A program made the position numbers and the translations under genes. A stretch of 64,000 bases of DNA from NCBI GenBank assembly GCA_963555705.1, contig OY743189.1, forward strand, positions 2,993,501-3,057,500, in the 5' to 3' direction. The stretch's first letter is position 1. The number at the start of each line of letters is the position of its first letter. Origin of the DNA: Ligustrum vulgare. Taxonomy: Eukaryota; Streptophyta; Magnoliopsida; Lamiales; Oleaceae. The notes beneath the pieces are model-generated. The model had not been told where the DNA came from. It worked only from the letters and a program-made list of their open reading frames with translations, and ran no database searches. Below, one piece after another: positions 9,868 to 23,400 of the stretch.

Positions 9868-11125
9868 GTGCTTTCAAAGGAAAATCAAATTAAACAATCA
9901 GCAGAACATTTATTTTCCAAACTTTACAAAAAGGAGGCCATTTACATTGATGAGAACCTATGGACCTGCATTCCTAAATTAATGCATGATAAAGATAATG
10001 AGATGCTGATGAAAACACCAACTATGGATGAAGTTCAAAAATGTATGATGAGCATGGATGGGGATAAAATGGCTGGACTGGATGGCTTCACTCCACTCTT
10101 CTTCCATGTATGTTAGCATATTATCCATAATGATGTTTACTAGGCAGTTAAAGTTGTCTTTCAGGGACAATTCATTCGTCGTGGCTTCACTAGCACAAAT
10201 ATTGATTTAATCTCTCAGAAGAATGACCCCAAGGGATGGTCTGATTTTAGTCCATCAGTCTTTGCACTTTTGTTAACAAACTCATCTACAAAGTGATCAC
10301 CAATAGACATGCAACAATTTTACCTAAAATCATCTCTTGCAACTAGAGTGGCTTTGTTAAAGGTAGAAACATATCTGACAATATCTTACTAGCAAGTCAG
10401 AGGTGGAAATGTGGCCATTAAGTTAGATATTTCTAAAGCTTATGACAGAGTTGGATTGGAGTTTTTTGGACTTGGTTCTACTAAAATTTGGCTTCAGCCA
10501 AAATTGGGTTGACTTGATCCATCAATGTATTCACATGCGTTGGTTATCTGTCTTGATTAATGAGGAACATTAACATATGGGATTTTCTCCATCCTATAGA
10601 GGCCTTTGGCAAGGGGAACCCATATCCCTAACCCTTTTCATCATAGCTGTTGAGGTGCTTACTCGAAATATAAATGATCTGTTTGAAAGTAAAAGATCTT
10701 GGTTCTTCAACTATGACGATGAAATCCCAGTCACACACCTGTCCATTGTTGATGACATCGTAATATTTTGTAATGGTAATGCTAAGGCATTAAAAGCTAT
10801 TCATGACCTTCTTAAAAAATGCGAGGATGCATCTGGAGAGCAGATCAACAGAGATAAGAGTGGTTTTGTTGTTGCTAAATGTACTTGCAAAGCGACTGTG
10901 GATAAGATTGCCAACTTGGTTAGATGCAATAGAATTAAACTCCCTATGACCTATCTAGGTATGCCACTATTTATGGGTAAACAGATAGTGACCCTTTTTT
11001 ATTCAATCATACAACAAATTAAGAAGAAAATCACGGGATGGGAGAGAAGAAGCCTTTCGCCTGGAGGTAGACCTGTTCTTATTAATAGTGTTCTCACATA
11101 CCGATTTATGCAATTCAAATTATGA
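9868..11125 (+). pseudogene. LINE reverse transcriptase, broken
   Basis: Two long blocks, 9868-10116 and 10577-11125, with degraded sequence between. The first has DEVQKCMMSMDGDKMAGLDG, the usual start of plant LINE RT. Between them KLDISKAYDRV (about 10420-10455) marks RT motif A. The second block carries the LWQGEPIS region (motif B, consensus RQGDPLSP) and SIVDDIVIF, where the catalytic box FADD has become IVDD. It ends with TYLGMPL and GRPVLINSV, typical of the thumb. At least three stops and one frameshift inactivate it. Confidence 0.85.
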
Positions 11126-11539
11126 ATGCATCTACTGCGATTTTAAATCATATCAAACAAATTATGACATCTTTTTTTTGGGGGGGGGGGGGATTGCAAT
11201 CATGACAAAAAAATGCACTGGGCTAAATGGAGGATAATTGTATGCCAATCAAGGAAGGAGGTATGGGTACAAGAAATCTAAAGGATGTTATGGAATGTTT
11301 TACTGCTAAGATGTGGTGGAGATTTAGGGAGATAAAATCCATTTAGGATGAAGCCATGAGCAATAAATAGTACTGTAAAAGAGCTCATTCTAGCACGGTA
11401 AGGAAGAAAGCAATGGACCCACCTGGGTGGAAAAGGCTTCTGAAAGGTGCTGAACTGGCCGAAGAAAATATTCACTGAATACTGGGGATATTAAAGAGGA
11501 GATTACTGAAATTTTAATTGATAAACAACGAGAGATGAC

Positions 11540-12165
11540 GAGATATGTTGGAAACTTTCACCTATTGGAGCTTTTAGAACACTTGATATGTGGGAAAATA
11601 TTAGGGAAAAGGACACCATTCAATTGTCCTGGAGTTACATATGGCATAAATGTGTTCCCAAAAAACATCTATTTTTTGCTGGCACCTTTGGAAAAGATGG
11701 ATCCCAGTTGATGACGTGATTAAGAGAATGAAGATCTCTATGCCTTCCAAGTGTCAATGCTGTGAAAATGTTGAAACTTTAAAACATCTTTTTATCACGA
11801 GCAAAATAGCAGCAACAGTCTGGTTCCATTTCCACAGGATTTCGGAGTTGGGCATTATAATCACAACTTTATTAATACTATCCTTTAGTATTGGATTTTG
11901 TTGAGTAAATGGACAAAAATCGGACATATATGAACTATTTTATCTTTACTGATTTTGTTGTTTTTGTGGGTTGAGAGGAATGACTCTAAACATAGAGCTT
12001 CAACAAACTCCAAATGACCCTTATTCTTGAAGGTACTGACAAAGGGCCATAGTATATTCAAGAGATCCAAAGATTATGTAGAATTTGTGGAACAAAAGTT
12101 AAATATATTTATAGACAAGGTAATTGGATGGCGGATTTTCTTGTTAATGAGGTTGGAGAACACAA
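11540..12165 (+). pseudogene. LINE zf-RVT and RNase H C-terminal region
   Basis: Continuation of the LINE. The zf-RVT part (about 11640-11850) shows Trp-containing WHLWKRWIPVDDVIKRM, then a Cys-X2-Cys (CQCCENVETLKHLF) and a His. After further degraded sequence, the end of an RNase H domain is readable around 12085-12165. Frame changes and stops are frequent. This pair of domains is standard in angiosperm L1 elements. Confidence 0.7.
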
Positions 12166-12520
12166 AATCAACAAATTTATGAAGGGCGAGAATAGTTTAT
12201 GGTAGGTATCCTCTTTATGGATAAATTGGCATCCCCTCTTTTAGAACTCAAGCTACATAAGAGACTTCATGCAAGGAAATCTCCCATGCATGCACGCAGA
12301 CATCTTCTCAATTACACCTACCCAAACCACACGTCAGAACCTACTTCTAAATGGTAGGTTTGCTACTAAGTCTACTTGGAAACTAGTCCAGACGGGTCGG
12401 CAGTCTCATGATTCTTACCGTATTATGTGTAGAGCACTACTCTTCCCCTCAATGTATCTTTCTTTAGTTGGAGGTTATGGAAAGGACTGAGACCGGCTAT
12501 TTAATTGATATTTTTTAATA

Positions 12521-12580
12521 TGAGAGTTAAAATTGTACACGAACAACTTGTGAGAGTTAAAATTGTACACGAACAACTTG
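12521..12580. repeat. Perfect 30-bp direct duplication
   Basis: Two exact copies of a 30-bp unit (12521-12550 and 12551-12580) starting TGAGAGTTAAAATTG. They look like a recent replication-slippage duplication. No coding content. Confidence 0.9.
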
Positions 12581-12656
12581 TTACAAGTACAATTTTTGTT
12601 TTAAAATGAAAAAGTATTTAGATAAAATATATAAGTTAATCAAAATCTGAGTAATA

Positions 12657-15381
12657 TGAATTCTTTTATCAAAATATATAAGTTTATTTTGAATTATTAT
12701 GGTTTCTAATTGTTGATGTGCATTCATATTTATTAGCACATCCTTGTTTTTGCTTTGTCCACATGGTCATTTGTACTCAACACTTAAACCGTAAATCCCT
12801 ATTCTCCAGAATCTACACTCATGTGTTGCTCGGTTGATTTTAAATTATAGTGAGAGACCCTTTTCGATCCAGAAAATAATGCCACATTTGTTTTACAGTG
12901 GTAGTTGTTAACTCTTTATTAGCACTTGATCTTACATCTGATTTGCAGTGGTAGTTCTAACTTTTATCCAAGACACCGTCTGTCATTTTTCATAAAAATA
13001 TAAAGTGCTGCTTATTTGTCAGATACAGTGATTCAGTTTTTGTTATTTCTGATTTGATTTTTCTCCTCTTTTTTTGGATGGATATGCATGATTGTTTCTC
13101 ATATATTTTTCAAGTGGTTATTGGACAAGTTATCCAAAATTTTGATTATCTAGCTTCACATATTTGTCTGTTGCCCTATATATATTTAATCATATTTTTG
13201 GGTTGCAAACGGGTGACGATAGATTATTAGATAATTTCTTAATTTATTGTGTTTTGTTCATTGAAATATGAAATGTGGCACTGATTCAAACTTCTCTTAG
13301 AGTTGTCGCAGCATAAATCTTAACAACTACATCAAAAAGATGGGAATACTAAAATCTTGCTTCGAGTGTTGGAAATGATGAGCTTGCACTCTTCACCTCG
13401 CTTCAGCTTTAATAAGTGATTGTGATTACATCTTCCGGCAAGCAATTGCCAATACTGGTGAAGGTGACACTTCTGCAATTTAGTGGAGTTGATTATCCAC
13501 CAGTAATCCACAAGCTTCACATCGACCATCCCCTTCCTACTGTCCCTGCTCCCCCAATTCATGCTGCCCCTCCCATAGCTCTCCCAACTCCAATTCTTCC
13601 CCCTGATGTAATGCTAGTCAACAGTTCTTTTATAACTATCATGCGATGGGCCAAGGAAGCTTTGGTTTGGTTGTGGATAAGGTGATTTTGTGCCTTCGAG
13701 AGGATTCTGAAGTAGATATTTTTTATGCCCCCGCCCCCCTCCCCCGGAAATAAAATAAAAAATCTAAAAAAGTTTGAGAGTGCAATCAAAACCTATGATT
13801 ATGACTTGTTGGAAAAGGTAGGAGAGCTTGACAAAGTGATTGCTAGAGATTACGAAGTTGAAAGTCATTGAGATTTTGACAAGAAAAAATAAAAACAATC
13901 CAATCCTCGTTGGACATTCTGATGTTGGTAAAACTGCAATTATTGAGGAATTGAATCAAAAGAAATATTAGAGGTGAAGTTCCAAGTAATCTTGCTAATG
14001 TAAGGCTTATTAAATTGAAATTGGAAGAAATGGTTGCTGAAGGAGAATTCTTAGGAGAGTTTTGGGAAAAATTGAACGCTTTTCTGTGAGAAGTCGAAGA
14101 AGCAAAGGGGAAAGTCATCCTTATATGTTGATGAGACACATTTTATTTTGGGTGCTGGACACAGTGAAGAGTTCATGCATGGTTCACATATCTTTAATGC
14201 CTTCTTAGAGGTCAGCTACAATGCATCGATACAATAACTCCAATGGATTACATAAATTATGTGAAAAATATTCTGCATATACTGGGTATTTGCAGCATGC
14301 TTACATTCTTGAACTAAGTATTGAGAACACAATGAGGATCCTCAAAAACTTGAAAGAAAGTTACGAAAAACATCACGCCATTAAAATATAGTATGAAGCT
14401 CTTGATGCTGCAGGTTAACTTCAACTCAATACATTACAAGTACACATTTTCCAATGTAGGTTAATTCCAATTTTTCTCTTTCCTATTATTTTCATTGACG
14501 CATTAATAAAGATATTACTTATATTAATCTTATATAGCATACGTTTGTTTGTAGGGAGATATTTACCAAAAAATGCGTTTGATCTACTTGACAACGCTTG
14601 TTCAAATGTGAAAGTTCACTTAGGAAGGAAGATAATTCTATTAGAGGGAAAGATTTCTCTTGAGAAGGATAATGTTAGGGGTAGCAGACTTCGACTTCCT
14701 GAAGTGAGTATTTTACGTTATCTGAGTTTAGTTTTTTTATGTTCATGTTCAAAACTGTTGACCCTTTTTTATAAGGTAAACAGGGAGCTTAGTTCTTTGA
14801 GAAGTTTACTCTTGAGTGAACATTTAAATGAAATGCTCACAGAAAGTTTGATGGAATGTTAACAGTTCGACGAAATCAAATTGATGAAATTGTGAGTTAT
14901 TGGACTGTCATACCAACCAAACAGATACTTTGCTCTAAATGCAATGGTAAGATTAAATGGTATTGGTGAAAGACTATGACAACGAGTTGTCAGACAAGAC
15001 AATGAAATTAAAGCTATTGAGGAGACTATCTACGGATCGAGGTTCTTGTAGGTAGACCAAAAAGGCCATCCAATTCATTCTTTTCTTAAGTCTAAATGGT
15101 GTTAGCGTGACTGAACTTGCTAAGGCTTTAGCAGAGCAACTGTTACGGTCGAAAATCTTATGGTCAGGATTGACATGTGTGAATACATGGAGCCAGACTT
15201 TGTCGACCAATTTATTGGAGGACCAATTGGGTAAGTTTGATTTTGTTTTTCAAGTTTTCCAATTTTTTTTTACAATATCATTAAGCATAGTTGTGAAATT
15301 TTTGTTATTGAAGGTATGAAGAAGGGGGTAACTAATACAACTGGTGCAAAGGATAGCTTGTTGCGTTACCCTATTGGATAA
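12657..15381 (+). repeat. Left arm of large inverted repeat (HSP101 pseudogene unit)
   Basis: About 2.7 kb that reappears in reverse orientation at 15531-17888 and, after a 12 kb insertion, at 29882 to about 30150. The outer part is non-coding (for example the phrase around 12705-12745 matches the reverse of about 30060-30110); the inner part holds an HSP101/ClpB pseudogene. Arms are clearly homologous but diverged by many substitutions and small indels. Confidence 0.88.
13335..15235 (+). pseudogene. HSP101/ClpB chaperone pseudogene, copy 1
   Basis: Parent family: the cytosolic AAA+ disaggregase HSP101 (ClpB), which refolds heat-damaged proteins. Visible in order: part of the Clp N-domain (about 13335-13460, with RQAIAN), first AAA module with Walker A GHSDVGKT (about 13915-13935) and Walker B LYVDETHF (about 14125-14150), the YEKHHAIK stretch (about 14360-14385), RYLPKNAFDLLDNACSNV (from about 14555), then a middle-domain remnant, and the second AAA module start (ALNAMVRLNGIGER, about 14935; VTELAKALAEQL, about 15105). 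Intron-like GT-AG spacers remain (about 14415-14554), so this is a genomic rather than processed copy. Many stops and frameshifts; the C-terminal third is absent. Confidence 0.85.
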
Positions 15382-15530
15382 TATAGAAAAGATACACATA
15401 AATCATATGTTTGTTGACTGATGGGATCGGACAAAAAGTTTATTTCTGGAACAATCTTTTCATTATTACTTTTAGTATAGGATTTGCCTCAAAGTTAGAG
15501 ACCATAATGATGACACTATTCCAAAAATCT

Positions 15531-17888
15531 TATCCAATAGGATAATGCATTAAGGTTGCCTTTGCACCAGTTCTATTAGTTTTCCTCCTTTCCCATAGCT
15601 TAAACAACAAAAAGTTTACAATTATGCTTAATGATATTGTGAAAAGCTTTTGGATAACTTGGAAAATGAAATCAAACTTACCCAATAGACACTCCAATCA
15701 ATTATTCAACAAAGTCAAGCCCCATATATTCACACATGTCAATACTGATCACAAGATTTTCGGCCCCTAACAGTTGCTCTACAAAAGCATTAGCAAGTTC
15801 AGTTACGCCAACATCATTTGGACCTAAGAATAAGAATGAACTAGCCGGCCTTTTGCTCTACTTGACAAGAGCCTCGATCAGTAAAAAGCCTCCTAAATAA
15901 CTTTAATTACATTATCTTGTCCGAAAACTTGCTGATGTAACCTTTCACTAGTATCACTTAATCTTACCATTGCATTTAGAGCAAAGTGTAAGTTTGGTAT
16001 GTCAGTCTAATGACTCACAAATTCAACAGTAAGCCAAAGTCTGCTACCTTCAACATTATCCTTCTCAAGGGCACTCTTTTCCTCCAATATGATTCTCTTC
16101 CTTTCTAAGTGAACTTTCACATTTGACCAAGCACAGTCAAGAATATCAAACGCTTTGGTAAATATCTCCCTGCAAACAAATAATATGATTTATAAGATTA
16201 ATATAAAAAAGATCTTGATCAATCTGCCAATGAAAATAATAGGAAAGAGGAAAATTGGAATTAACCTACAATTGGAAAATGTTCATCTGTAATGCATTGT
16301 AATGTGTTGAGCTGAAACCTCAAGAGCTCCATACTGTATTTTAACGGTGTGATGTTTTTCGTAACTCTCTTTCAGATTTCCAAGGATCCTCACTGTGTCC
16401 TCAATACTTTTTCAGGCATGTAAACACGCTGAAAACACCCAACATATGCAGAATATTTTCCACATAATTTCTGCAATTCCCTTGATTTGTTGTACCGATG
16501 CATTGTAGCTAGCCTCTAAGAAGAATTACCATAAAGACGTGTACACCAGCATAAACTCTTCAGTACGTCCAACACCAAAAAGAGGATGTATCTCATCAAC
16601 GAACAAGATGACTTTCCCTTTCTCCTATGAATTTCACTCAAGCAACAATTTCTTCAAATTTCAATTTAATAAGCCTCACGTTAGCAAGATTACTTGGAGC
16701 TTCAGCTCTAATAATTTTTCGATCCAATCCCTCAATAACTGCAGTTTTACCAACATCAGGAATTCCAATGAGAATTGGATTATTTTTACTTTTTCCTTGT
16801 CAAAATCTCAATGAATCTTTCAACTTTGTGCTCTTTAGCAATCACTGTGTCAAGCTCTCCTATCATTTTCGAACAATCATAAGCATATGTCTTGATTGCA
16901 CTCTCAAACATTTCCTGATTTTTTTTTTATTTCTAGTTTAACTTTATTTGCAGTAACAACCCCCGCCTCATCAAAAATAGAATTTTATTTTAGAATCCTC
17001 TAAAAGGCACAAAATCAATTGATCAAAAACTAAACCATAGTTTCCCTGAGATACTTGTTAGATGATATTCATCAAAGAACTCTTGACTAACATTACATCA
17101 AGGTGAAGGGCGAAAGTTGGGGGAGCTATGGGAGGAACAAGAGCAGCACAAGTTGAGGGAGCAATAGGAGGTGCATGGCAACAAGAGGGGGTGGCAAATG
17201 GGCTTGTGTATTGCTAGATGGATAAATGACCACTAAACTTGTAAAACTGTCACCTTCACCAACATTGGAGATTGCTTGCTGGAAAATGCAATTACAATCA
17301 TGTATTAAAGCTGGAGCGAGGTGAAGAGAGAAAATCACATCATTCCCTACGCTCACAGCAAGATTTTTAGCGACAAGGAGGGCTTCCCCCCGTCTTCTTG
17401 ATGTAGTTGTTAAGATTCATAATGTGACAACTCTAAAAAGAAGATTGAATCGGTCCCACATCTCATATTTCAAAGAACAAAACACAAAATAAATCAAGAA
17501 ATTATCTAATAATCTATCGTCACCTATTTGCAGTCCAAAAATATGATTAAATATATATGGCAACAAACAAATATGACATGAAGCTGGACAATAACAATTC
17601 CAGATAACTTGTCCAATAATCAATTGACAAACAATATACGAAACAATCATGCATGCCCATTAAAAAAAAGGATAAAATCAAATCAGAAATAGCACATTGA
17701 TACAAACAAATGAACGCAAAAGCAGAAACTGAATCACTGTATCTGATGAATAATGACAGTGTCTTATATACAAAGTTAGAACTGCCCCTACACATCAAAT
17801 GTGGTATTTTATTCTTGGCAAATTGGCATTAAACACATTATTAATTTGGTGAAAATGACAGAATCTTGAATAAAGAGTTGACAACTAC
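15531..17888 (-). repeat. Right arm of large inverted repeat, inner part
   Basis: Reverse-oriented partner of 12657-15381, separated from the left arm by only about 150 bp (15382-15530). It ends exactly at a retrotransposon insertion (17889) and resumes at 29882. If transcribed through, the two arms could pair into a hairpin of more than 2 kb with mismatches. Confidence 0.88.
15690..17395 (-). pseudogene. HSP101/ClpB chaperone pseudogene, copy 2 (antisense)
   Basis: Mirror copy of the HSP101 pseudogene. On the minus strand it retains the Clp N-domain (about 17356-17260, SVGNDVIFSLHLAPALIHD), first Walker A GIPDVGKT (about 16760-16735), Walker B VDEIH (about 16605), and the second AAA module start with SFLFLGPNDVGVTELA (about 15840-15790), where the Walker A Lys is replaced by Val. 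It shares odd changes with copy 1, such as Asp in the first Walker A in place of Gly, so both derive from one already diverged progenitor. Frames are broken; neither copy is functional. Confidence 0.85.
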
Positions 17889-20463
17889 TGTAGCAACCGA
17901 GAATTTTTACGCAATTTAATAATTATTTCAAAATTTCGAAAAACGTGTCACTGCGATCTCACCCATTTTAAAGTTAACTTCACGACGCGTTCGTCTAGCC
18001 AAGTCGAGAAATATCAAGTTCGTCCGATTTTAAATTAAATTACGAATTTCTAAAATTTTATTATTTTAATTATTTATTTTAAATTATTATTTTCAAAATC
18101 GCTTGAAATCCCAAATTATGTCAATTTCATTTTATCAGTTTCATTCTTCCGAACCAATTGTTTTCGTGTGCAAATTTTCCTCGAACTACGTGTAATGTTT
18201 GTCTAGGTTTTACACCACCAACCCCCATCCATCAATCACATCAATCCCATACCCTATCTATTCCCATACTCTAAATCACCAATCCACTCCATTATTCATC
18301 ACCACCCACACTCCACAACCCATTATTCACAAACCCAACCACCAGCCTCTGCACGCCCATCTCCATCCCCAGCACCACTTCCAGCCTCCCAGCCCTCACC
18401 ACCTACAGCACCAACCTCCTCTGTAAGCTCCATCACCACCATCCTCTCTCCCCTATGCACAAACCACAACCACAACCGAGAACAACTTCAAACTCCAGGC
18501 CACCACTCTGATATCCCAGCATCACAGCCTAAGCAGTCACCACAACGACCAGCCTTCAATCCGTTTTCCCAGCTCAACGCCAACACATCACGACCACCAT
18601 TCACCACCAAGCTCCACTGCACCATCAGCACCACCATTCACAACCACCAATAGCCACTCACCACCTTCATCACCAGCCGAACCACTGCAAAGCCACGCTG
18701 CCACCAACAAACCACTACCAAACCGCCACTGCCCAACCCATTTCCACCATCACCACCATGATCAATCCACCATCGCAACCACCACACACGAACCACGACT
18801 TCAGCCGCGACCACCACACACGCACCACCGTCCAATGTCACTGCCCAAGTCTGGAACTTTACCCAAACGAACCAAGAAAAACAAAAATTAAACGAGCCCA
18901 AACACTTACCTCATTAACCGACCCATTTCGATCGGATTGTTGCCGGAAAAACTCAGTTCCAAGCCTCGTTTACACCTTGGTTTCGCACTCAAAAACTCGC
19001 ACCCAATCCCTCAAATTTGAACCACTTCTTGGCCGCCGCTCATCGCCACTCTGCGGCGGTGTTTCGCCGGAAGATCGCCGGCTTGCGAGGGTCCTGGTCG
19101 CACTTCTTCACCCTCTCTGTCTCCGCCCTCGGTCTCTCTCTCTCTCTCTCTCTAATGCTCTGATTGACGAAAATAGAGAGACGGAGGAAAATATGGTTTT
19201 ATATTTATTCTTTGAGCCCAAATTTTTGAGAACCTATTCATTTCAGTCCTTATAGTTGTAGAACTAATCATTTCAGTCTTTTATTTTTTTAAATAGTTTT
19301 AAACAGTCCCCTTATTTTTAAAATCTATTATTTCAGCCGTATAGTTTAATATTCATTTTGAGCTTCGACCCAACCTTAGAAAATTTACATTTTAATCCCT
19401 CAAGTTTGAAAAGTATTCATTTTAGTCCCTCGATTTTCAAATTATTCATTTTAATCCCTCAACTTTCAAGGTATTCATTTTAGTCCCTCAACTTTCAAGG
19501 TATTCATTTTAGTCTCTCAACTTTCAAATCATCAATTTCAGTCCCCAAATTGTAATTTATCATTTTTAAACTATAAATCTCTAAAGACTTATTCGACTTA
19601 ATCTTCTAATTGGCTGGACGAGGCGTACGGAGATTTGAAATATTGAAGTCATTCCCGCTCAATCACACTCGTCAAGTTTAAGGTAGACTCGCCCCTATTA
19701 ATTGATTTAAATTATAATTGCATGTGAATGTGTATGTTATGTGACTTATGTGAAAGTCATTTTTATGAAAAGAGACGAGAATGTATTTCTTCGAAAATAA
19801 TTATGTTGTTATGCTTGTCATAACTTACTTGCTTTATGCATGAGAAAGAAAGAAGAGAATATCTTGCAAGATAAATGATGATGTTATGCATAACATACGT
19901 GCCTTAAGTGCACGAGACGAGACTACCCACACCCGATGATTTTAAAGAGCTTATGATTTTTCAAAAAGAAGCCCCGTGCTTTAATGCACAAGAAGAGACT
20001 ACCCACACCCTATGTTTCTAAAGAACCTGCATTTATGTATTCAATTATATTTTAGATTAATTAATTGGTGATGAGTCTACTGAGTATTTCTATGAAATGC
20101 TCATGTCTATTTTAACAACATTTGCAGATTTCGGAGAGGGTGGCAAGTGATGGATGATTGTGGCAATAGTCGTTAAATGGTTGAAAGTCTTCTTATAATA
20201 ATTTCCGTATTTCCAAACATTGGATAATTTTGAGAATTTCAGTTATTTGAGAAATTATGACATTGTCAATTGCTTTACAATATTAATGGCTCGATTTATT
20301 ATTTCGAATTGTTTCATAAATGTTTTCAATTTTATCGACCATTACAGTTTATTTAACGTTGCCGAAAATGAATTTCAGTTATTTCTTCCGCAAAAATATT
20401 ATTTGAAAAGTTAGATCAGACGATGACGTGGTGAACCGGGTATTTAGAACTCGGGGAGCTACA
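17889..20463 (+). repeat. 5' LTR of the Tekay-type element (2,575 bp)
   Basis: Starts TGTAGC and ends GCTACA, a perfect terminal inverted repeat. It includes a long CAC-rich tract (about 18200-18860), a (CT)n run (about 19135-19155) and a minisatellite (about 19389-19552). The whole sequence recurs at 24880-27441 with scattered substitutions and a different (CT)n length. Confidence 0.92.
19389..19552 (+). repeat. Roughly 30-bp minisatellite inside the LTR
   Basis: Five to six imperfect units of the type ATTCATTTTAGTCCCTCAAC. The same array is in the 3' LTR (about 26370-26533). Reverse-complement relatives (GGGACTAAA phrases) occur in the inverted LTR around 28260-28440, showing that the array is a family feature. 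Confidence 0.8.
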
Positions 20464-20466
20464 GCT

Positions 20467-20478
20467 TGGTATCAGAGC
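20467..20478 (+). promoter_or_regulatory. Primer binding site (initiator tRNA-Met)
   Basis: TGGTATCAGAGC, three bases after the 5' LTR, is complementary to the 3' end of plant initiator tRNA-Met, the primer used by chromoviruses for minus-strand DNA synthesis. It is intact. Confidence 0.92.
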
Positions 20479-23400
20479 TAGTCTGCGTTTCTGTAGACTG
20501 AAAAATTTTCAAAAAGAAATTTCAAGAAACTGTTTTCATTATTTAATTATTATTGATGAAGATTGTCACTGCCATCACTCGTCCCACCAACTCCGAGGTA
20601 AAGAAGTTTATGATGTGTAACGTTATTTCAGTATTTCGGATACTTATTTTAATGATTTATGAGAAAGAATGAAGAGAAAGAGAAAGAGATTGTATCCGAA
20701 TAAGAAAGAAAGAAAGAAATGAGTTTTGGAGTATAACGAGAAATCGTATCCAAATCAGAAAGAAAAGAAAGAGAACGAGTGCTGAGCATAATGAGAATAT
20801 TATGATTTAAGAATGATTTTATAATAATTTTTGTCCTCGAACTTAGAAATGATGAACCCTAGCTAGACTTTGCATAATTGATTTTAGACATGACACCATT
20901 TACGAAGAGTCAACAGAAAGGATTAGACAATATTTTCGAAATATATATCGTTTGGACCAACACCTCATGTTGGGATATATGACCCCACTATCGACTACTG
21001 TGCCGCGCGTTGTGAGGCCATGACTAGTGGTTTTTGAGCTTCTGTTGCGATATTCATTAGTCACTTGTTGTCAACATTTTCAGTGAATCAACGAGGAATA
21101 GCAAGCCGGTTTTATGATGTTATGATGAGATGTTGAGAGTATAAGTAATATGATTCTATTGAGGCTTTTATGAGAAGAATTATGAAAGTAGAGATTTAAA
21201 GTTTTGGTTCTTAATTACTGGGAATTAAGGACTTGATATTGTGTTTGAGTAAGTGGATTTTTCCTCTATTTATGAGAGAAATTTATAATGTTGTTTGGTC
21301 TTGTAATTAAGAAATTTTGAGACTATGAATCGGGGCATATATTTTATAAGTATGACCAATGAGTGGTCATTTGAGCCAATTAATGTATTGAAGAAAGTGA
21401 TTTTGTGATATTGGAAACTATGATTTGAAATTGTTATGTTGAGGAATGATGAAGTGATTTTCTGGGATATTTTTGGTAGTATTGAAGTTTGTTCGAATTT
21501 TTGTCAATATTTAAATCGTTGGGGTCAGATGTGGAGTGTAACTACAGGTTGTTATTGTTGGTTATGAAGTATACCTACGGGTTGGATAAGTCCAAATTAC
21601 AAGGGAGACTCTACCCAGAATTTTATCATTTTGAGTTAAGAGCATAGTATGGTAAACAACCCACTAAGATAATTGAGGTTAGACTTGCAAGTTCATTTAC
21701 ACCACAAGCAAGATTTAGTAAATGATAAAAAGAGATGATGACTCTTGAGATATTTTTGACTTCTTCGAAGTATAATCGTTTTTGTAATGGATATAGTTAT
21801 ATTGAGGTGCTCTTCTTGTCTCACAATTTCAAAAACAAGATGGTGTATACAACCACTTGGATATCAAGGAATACATGAAGTGATGTGATGAATTGATGCA
21901 TACATTGGGAAATGTCAAGTTATATTTTGAAAGATGAGTGAAGACAAATATTATGGTATTATTGGGAAGAATCTTAATTATTCTTGGGAACGAATTGACT
22001 ATTAGTATGAAATGATCACTTGTATTGGAGAATATTATAAATTATGAGGATATGCGATAATACTGTTGATTTATTTTGGAAGTTGATTTGGTAGATGATG
22101 TGTTAAAGATTTGGTTATTTACAAGTAATATGATTATTTGGAAAAGTCAGTTGTCATGAATGAGAGATATTGGAAGTATTTTACAGTGAGATGCCCTTAA
22201 AGATATCGAGATTTATTATAGTGAGAAATTGGGTACATATGATCGAATGTTTGGGATTATGTGAGATAATGATGATGGTCATAAGGTCGTTTGAATACAA
22301 AAGGTACAATAGATGATTATAAGGAATAATGTGATGATGAGAACTGAAGGTGATGATGTATTGAGATTATGAAATAAGTTGACTTTTTATGAATAAGTTA
22401 TGCTATATTTGGTTCTTAGTGGAATTCAAAGAAATATGGGTCTCAGTCATGGAAATCGGGATTGCCTCGTGATCAATGAACGATTCACGGATGTACATTA
22501 AGTTTTCATTTATGATATTAGAAGATCATGAGAGAAATTGTTTGATGAAATTGATGAAAGAAATTTTATCAGGTCCTAAATTTGTTCAAGTATTGCAGAA
22601 GTAATGCATTTGATCGGATGAAAGTTTACGATGAGATCATACCTTGAAATTTTGGAAATTATTACTGATGGTATCTTGAGTCAAAAATAAGAAGTGAAAT
22701 TTTATGTATTTGTCCTTGTGGATAGAATTTGTGGAAAAGAGGGATAAGATTTCAGAGTGATGACTTATTTTGGAGTAGTGTGCAGAAGAGTGACACATGA
22801 CAGAATCCAAGATTTATTTAGTTTGAGAGATTGATATATAATCTTAGTGAGCAGATTGACGTATGAGGTTCACGTGATGGGCATGACAGTTATTATATTG
22901 TAATCTTAGAAAGATTGATATGATTATTTGAGGTCATATGATACGATGATAAGTGACATGTTACATGATTACTACAAGATATGGTGACTAGACGGTTAAT
23001 AGATGTTATGATTATCCCGTGAAGGATTGTGTGAATATATTGAGTCAATTGATCTTATTTTGATGGTTTATTGAATTATGGTGGAATATTACATACGATT
23101 GGGAATCTTCATTTTGAGTCATAAGATATATGGATTTATTTAAGATTTTGGTTATGCAATTTCGATTACTTATTATTGGTTGTACTTTTGATGTGAGTAA
23201 AATATTTTGACTACAATAATGGAAAACCTGAGATGATCAGTTGTGTGACTTTTACTTATGATGGGATTGTATCTTTAGGTTAAGTAAACTTGATGAGAAA
23301 TCCTATATGGTTCGCAGAAGTCGTACTCATTGGTGATAGACTTAATTAGAGTATTGTCCAAAGTACGACATGAATTGAAGTTTTGGGAGAACAGGGAAAG

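Larger units (their letters stand above)
9771..12230 (+). mobile_element. Plant L1-type LINE, 5'-truncated and dead
   Basis: A non-LTR retrotransposon remnant. From left to right it shows the linker motif GDNNIGYFHAVVNSKR (from 9778), RT domain (to 11125), zinc-finger-like zf-RVT region (about 11640-11850) and a plant-type C-terminal RNase H end (about 12085-12165, YIYRQGNWMADFLVNE). The endonuclease half is absent, as expected from the 5' truncation typical of LINEs. No clear poly(A) tail or target duplication was found, so both borders are approximate. Confidence 0.85.

Noticed and set aside
18199..19255. His/Pro/Gln-rich frames in the long LTR, repeated at 25.1-26.0 kb
   Set aside because: They come from a CAC-rich LTR tract, appear in several frames and both strands, and have no protein family similarity.
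20467..20478. tRNA-Met gene fragment
   Set aside because: Only 12 bases match and they stand directly after an LTR; it is a primer binding site. The same holds for 37996 and 59014.
20640..20800. Purine-rich stretch with AAAGAAAGAGA as a possible polypurine tract
   Set aside because: It lies just after the 5' LTR, far from the 3' LTR, so it cannot act as the plus-strand primer.
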